From Gemmatimonadota bacterium (GTDB taxonomy: Bacteria > Gemmatimonadota > Gemmatimonadetes > Gemmatimonadales > Gemmatimonadaceae), in contig JAOUHR010000112.1 in the NCBI GenBank assembly GCA_029884515.1, forward strand, positions 1 through 6,406: a stretch of DNA of 6,406 nt, in the 5' to 3' direction. Below are positions 5,723 through 6,406 of this stretch, one piece after another; within the stretch, counting starts at the first letter, position 1, and every line of letters starts with the position of its first letter. The translations under genes and the position numbers were made by a program. The notes below the pieces were generated by a model. The model was given only the letters and a program-made list of their open reading frames with translations, had not been told where the DNA came from and did no database searches.

Positions 5723-6406
5723 CAGTGCGACTCCTTGGAGGCGTCCCAGGTGCCCCACCCTTCCGCGCGCTCGCGGCCGAGGCCGGAGACGTCCGCGCCC
5801 TCGCGGAACCAGAGCGGCCGTTCGGCCGGCGGATCCGCGTACACGCCGAGCAGCGCGTCGTGCGGCTGCGGCATCGGCGACGCGTCCGCGACGTCGGTGG
5901 CGGCGTCCACCTCGCGCACGATGCGCTCGTCGATCGCGTCGAGCGCCGACTGCTCGACCTTCTCGCGGTCGAGCAGCACGCGCACGTAGCGGTCGATCGG
6001 GTCGTTCTCCACCGCCCAGCGCTCGATCTCGTCCCTCGGCTGGTACGACTGGCTGTCGTGCTCGGCGTGGCCCTTGCGGCGGTAGGTCATGAACTCGAGG
6101 AGCGAGACACCCTCGCCCGCGCGCGCACGGTCCACCGCGCGCTTCGTGCAATCATAGACCGCGAGCACGTCGTTGCCGTCCACCTGCTCGCCGTACACAC
6201 CATAGCCGATCGCCTTGTCCACGAACTGCGCGGCGGCGGATTGCCTGGACGTCGGCGTCGAGTAGGCCCAGCCGTTGTTCTCGACGATGACGACGAGGGG
6301 GAGTCCCTGCACCGCGGCGAAGTTGATCCCCTCGTGGAAGGCGCCGGTGCTCGTGGCACCATCGCCGACATAGACGAGACCCACGCGATCCTCGCCGCGC
6401 ATCTTG
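5722..6406 (-). CDS. 2-oxo acid dehydrogenase E1 component, alpha subunit (partial, N-terminus beyond right edge)
   Basis: The C-terminal portion of an E1 alpha subunit, about 227 residues in the window; the N-terminus lies past the right edge. The Met at 6400-6402 is internal (Lys precedes it and the cofactor site follows at once), so it is not the start. The thiamine-diphosphate/magnesium motif is complete: GDG at about 6358-6366, 26 residues, then NN in VENNGWAYSTP. Further on, TYRRKGHAEHDSQSYQPRDE corresponds to the phosphorylation-loop region of eukaryotic relatives, with the conserved His and Ser. ENDPIDRYVRVLL follows. The tail is Ala/Glu/Trp-rich and ends in SKESH. The loop reads somewhat like the Thermus and branched-chain type E1 alpha, but the pyruvate type is not excluded. 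It is the most upstream gene visible, so the promoter is outside the window. Confidence 0.94.
   Translation of the reverse strand, partial: KMRGEDRVGLVYVGDGATSTGAFHEGINFAAVQGLPLVVIVENNGWAYSTPTSRQSAAAQFVDKAIGYGVYGEQVDGNDVLAVYDCTKRAVDRARAGEGVSLLEFMTYRRKGHAEHDSQSYQPRDEIERWAVENDPIDRYVRVLLDREKVEQSALDAIDERIVREVDAATDVADASPMPQPHDALLGVYADPPAERPLWFREGADVSGLGRERAEGWGTWDASKESH
5731..5736 (-). promoter_or_regulatory. Strong ribosome binding site for E1 beta
   Basis: AAGGAG on the minus strand lies eight bases before the E1 beta ATG, inside the last codons of E1 alpha. It is the best Shine-Dalgarno in the window and fixes the E1 beta start despite the longer open frame. Confidence 0.85.

Noticed and set aside
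4868..5989. Plus-strand open frame of 373 codons
   Set aside because: It is antisense to E1 beta and E1 alpha, with His/Arg-rich translation lacking recognisable motifs.
5723..6151. N-terminal extension of the E1 beta frame
   Set aside because: This part overlaps E1 alpha in another frame and is Arg-rich. The true start at 5722 has a strong AAGGAG and the normal E1 beta N-terminus.
1..6406. tRNA, rRNA, insertion sequence, phage or defence system
   Set aside because: No cloverleaf, rRNA-like stretch, transposase motif or terminal inverted repeats were seen. Genes are metabolic and of uniform composition.

Overview
The window is high-GC DNA (very roughly 70% by eye) in which every supportable gene lies on the minus strand, so gene order runs from the right edge to the left. 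The packing is dense: stop and start codons often overlap, and no RNA gene, insertion sequence or CRISPR array is visible. The style of the E1/E2 proteins and the clustering with small uncharacterised proteins suggest a Gemmatimonadota-like bacterium. That placement is an inference from general resemblance, and another high-GC phylum is possible.

Right part (6406 down to about 2994): a 2-oxo acid dehydrogenase operon. It holds the C-terminal part of the E1 alpha subunit (cut by the window edge), the complete E1 beta subunit, a 98-residue two-helix membrane protein of unknown function, and a complete lipoyl E2 acyltransferase. E1 alpha and E1 beta form the thiamine-diphosphate decarboxylase, which passes the acyl group to the lipoyl-lysine of E2, and E2 transfers it to coenzyme A. 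The sequence does not settle whether the substrate is pyruvate or branched-chain 2-oxo acids. No E3 gene is in the window.

Middle (2991 to 1611): two small soluble proteins of unknown function (86 and 88 residues) are chained by short overlaps to each other and to a PHP-domain phosphoesterase of the RNase AM/YciV type. Spacing suggests that these are co-transcribed with, and translationally coupled to, the E2 gene.

Left part (1610 to 1): a 62-base spacer contains a perfect 10-bp GC hairpin and an 8-bp palindrome. Next comes a short-chain dehydrogenase with the pteridine-reductase signature (TGX3RXG, and Asp in place of the usual catalytic Ser). Its catalytic Tyr position is occupied by His. 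The last gene is open to the left edge and encodes a protein with a Rossmann-like glycine motif and several Cys/His clusters. I cannot assign it to a known family.

Most of the window is ordinary central metabolism. The items most worth a second look are the Cys/His-rich Rossmann-like protein, the Tyr-to-His substitution in the reductase, and the membrane protein set between E1 beta and E2.
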